Source: Pascua guehoae | Lineage: Eukaryota; Basidiomycota; Tremellomycetes; Trichosporonales; Trichosporonaceae | Length of the DNA: 64,000 nt | Assembly: GCA_001600415.1 (NCBI GenBank) | Contig: BCJX01000016.1 | Span: 746,646 to 810,645, forward strand | Direction: 5' to 3' | Shown: piece by piece, positions 61,501 through 64,000 of the stretch | How positions within the stretch are numbered: position 1 is the stretch's first letter | How the letters are laid out: each line of letters begins with the position of its first letter | The notes under the pieces: generated by a model | Told to the model about the DNA's origin: nothing | Databases searched by the model: none | Seen by the model: the letters and a program-made list of their open reading frames with translations, nothing else | Program-made: the position numbers and the translations under genes

Positions 61501-64000
61501 GAGTAGAGGCTATGTGTGAACGATCTAGGGATATGGGGCTCAAGAGCGATGGTATGGGAAGGAGGCCAACGTTATGGGGAGAGTGTGGCCGATCAGATGG
61601 TAAATAGCTGCAAGCGCCACTTTGGCAGTCTCAATAATCCCCTGCCACTCGGATACTAAGATTCTCCACATCCAGGTGTCCAGCCTTGCTGTGCATCTCA
61701 TATGTGTTATAGTGTTGTAGGGAATGGAGCCTGACAAGCCCCGTCGCGGGTAAGCCCAAGGCCGCGCGCACGCGATCTACTTCACCTCTGGGAGTGCGTC
61801 CAATTGACGCATCGCTCTCCTCTCATTTCAAAAATATGGGTCTCAGCTCAGATTGCAGAGTGCCTCTCTCAACATTTTTGGCCGCTGCCGTCGAGCACGT
61901 GAGCGGCCTTCGTGTTTGTGAGGCGCTGGCCCATCAGCAGCAAGGGTGGTTGCCGCGCCGGCAGAGTGGCCCCGCCAACATGTGTCACAGAACTTCTTTT
62001 CGCATTCCCACTACCTCTCAGAAGGGATACTGCATCTCGCGCACCTCCTCGCCCTTTTCGTCCAGCACGATGCGTCCCTCTGCCACGTCCTCGGCGTGCG
62101 CCTTGTCGAGGAATGCGAGCAGGGGGTCCACGTAGCGCTGCGACGAGTTGTACTCGTGTACCGTGTCCGGCCATGCCTGTTGCGTTAATATTTCTGTGTC
62201 TCTGTGTCCATTGCCTTTGTCGCTGGCACACTGAATGTGTGCGCAGCCATATGCAGGTCAAACGCCGCGCTTGACTGGATGTCCGCCTTGCAATAGGGGA
62301 GAGATGTTCCCACTCTGCTCTCCGACGGCCGACTCACCCGCAGCGCCGACGCCATGCGGCCTGCCACATCGGGCTCCTTGGCAATCGCGAGTATCGGGGT
62401 GAGGTATGTGCTGTGCCCCGTCAGTAACGCTTCGCTCAAGGACAATACGGTTTCACTTGGGTAACCGCTGAACGAGCTCGGAACTGATCCTTCGCCCAAC
62501 GACCATCTGTGACACCACGCTACCCCCGTGTCAAGATCCCAACTTACCGGAAGGAAAAGTACAGCGCACCTGTCCGCGGCAGGCGCCGCAGCGTCTGTCG
62601 CTCGGTGCGGAAGTAGATGTCGTCGGCGCTTAACATTAGCAACCATTTTCAGCGTTGACCCCGGACTCACCTCTGCTGGGCGGCGATGCCCGCGTTCCAG
62701 TCTGGGTTCACCTTGACCATGTCCTTGCGACTAACGTTAGCCACAGGGGACCGGGAGAGTGGTCGAGTTACAATAAAACGCTAGGGTACTCACGTTGCGC
62801 CAAAGACGAGCGTGTCGCTGCGCTGGAATGTAAACTGTGGATTAGCGACTGGCCAAAGTGAGGTTAGCGACGGTGGGGTTGATAACCGCGTGGCCGCACG
62901 AGCCCGAGCTCGCCTCGTCCCCGTTCCCGCATACCCACACCCCACACCCCATATCTCCTCGCACCAACAGCGTATAGGTTATACTGCGCTACTCATTCGG
63001 CACCTCTCCCCACGTACACCCCCCGACCACACTTCCAGACACAACTGACTCACATTGTTCCGCTGCACGGGCTTCTCTACGCGCATGTTGCGAAAGTACT
63101 TTTCCATGCTCTTGCGGAGCACGTCGCGCCAGCCCGGCACCTCGACCGAGCCGTTGGTGTGGATCTCGTGCATTGTGCACCCGAGCTTGTCGCGGAAACG
63201 CCAGTGGCCTGGGGTGAGTATTGACTCGGGGATGACTGCCATTGTCTTTCGCGGTTGATTTTGGGAGAAGATTCGTAGCCCTAATGTCGCCCCGACATCC
63301 ATCGAGCTGTGTGCGGCACGTATCCTCATCGCACCTGCTGACTTTCAAACTCACCCTGAGCCGCAATGTGGCCAGCTTGGAAGATGTACTCGCCCGCCTC
63401 GTTCTCCGTGAGGACAATGAGGTCCTCGGCCGTGAGTTCTACTGTCAGCCACGAGGAGTTCGAGCCCTCTCTTCCGCGCTGTCTCCCAACTCCACTCCGG
63501 GTCCACAAACAGGGTCGCAAACCTCTGCGCTCATTCCACAGCTTCAATACTCACGCCCAGCGACCTCCATGGGATTCCACTCGGGGCCCTTTTCGCGCTC
63601 AATCGCATCAAAGTCCCACACCTCGCCCGTGACGAGGTTCCGCACGGCCTTCACTGCGCCATCGCCAGGAGCACCAAACGAGTCGCCCCACGTCCGCTTG
63701 TCCTTGGTGTCGTAGGTCCGCCGCTCAACGGTGAACAAGCGCGGGTAGCGCGCGGCAAGGAACGATGCCGTCTCGCACAGCGCCTCGAGCGCCTCGGCGT
63801 GGTAGCCCGGGAGGGTCTCGGTGACTTCGTCCCGGTGCGAGCGGGTGCGCGCCGCGCGGTGTGCTTGGAAAGCCGGGTAGCTGGCGTCAGTGTGTGGATG
63901 AGATGCGGTGTGTGGTGTTTGGGTGGCTGCTCGATGCGGTATGTTGCTGTGCACGTGACTCGTAGTCAAAGACGCTTCTCAATGCTTTTCGGGGGCATCA

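Overview
This window is nuclear DNA from a fungus, most likely a GC-rich basidiomycete yeast of the Tremellomycetes; the Trichosporonales fit best. The clues are many spliced genes with very short introns (35-60 bases is common) that end in a CTGAC or CTAAC branch site followed within a few bases by AG, tRNA genes with tiny introns, fungal-type genes (SYO1, NOP8, NSE1, PAQR/Izh receptors) and high coding GC. The lineage is inferred; no marker in the window proves it. Exon borders were worked out by hand, and reading-frame phase was checked across almost every junction.

Layout. 1-5.3 kb: the 3' part of ELP4 (+) and a convergent hypothetical AT-hook-like protein (-). 5.3-10.6 kb: no recognisable gene, several short tandem repeats and a telomere-like tract. 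10.7-13.8 kb: signal peptide peptidase (+), whose long introns include a tRNA-Thr relic. 14-17 kb: a low-complexity tRNA region with tRNA-Gln(CUG), a decayed second copy, tRNA-Thr(CGU) and a tRNA-Thr fragment. 17-25.3 kb: NSE1 (-), NOP8 (+) and SYO1 (-). 26.5-28.7 kb: an IZH3-like PAQR receptor (+). 28.9-36 kb: a tandem array of protein-kinase-like genes, all on the minus strand (three intact, one frameshifted, one remnant). 37.4-39.6 kb: a second PAQR receptor (+). 40.5-47.7 kb: SERF (+), eIF2A (-) and PRPP synthetase (+). 47.7-50.7 kb: a gene-free stretch with two Tc1/mariner-type MITEs in a tandemly duplicated sequence. 50.7-57 kb: a 2-oxoglutarate/Fe(II) dioxygenase (-) and a VIT/VWA protein (-). 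57.2-60.1 kb: an unknown 950-residue Cys-motif protein (+). 62-64 kb: a DUF3445 haem-dependent N-demethylase-like gene (-) that runs off the window.

Most of the recognisable genes are housekeeping: tRNA wobble modification (ELP4), 60S ribosome assembly (NOP8, SYO1), translation (eIF2A), nucleotide precursors (PRS), genome stability (NSE1) and ER membrane proteolysis (SPP). The most unusual content is the kinase-like array. Its members keep the beta-3 Lys, the helix-C Glu and the DFG Asp, but all replace the catalytic-loop Asp with Ser or Cys. Also notable are a GC-rich hairpin repeat that occurs between genes and once inside a coding exon, the MITE pair, and unusual repeat tails on ELP4, NSE1 and NOP8.
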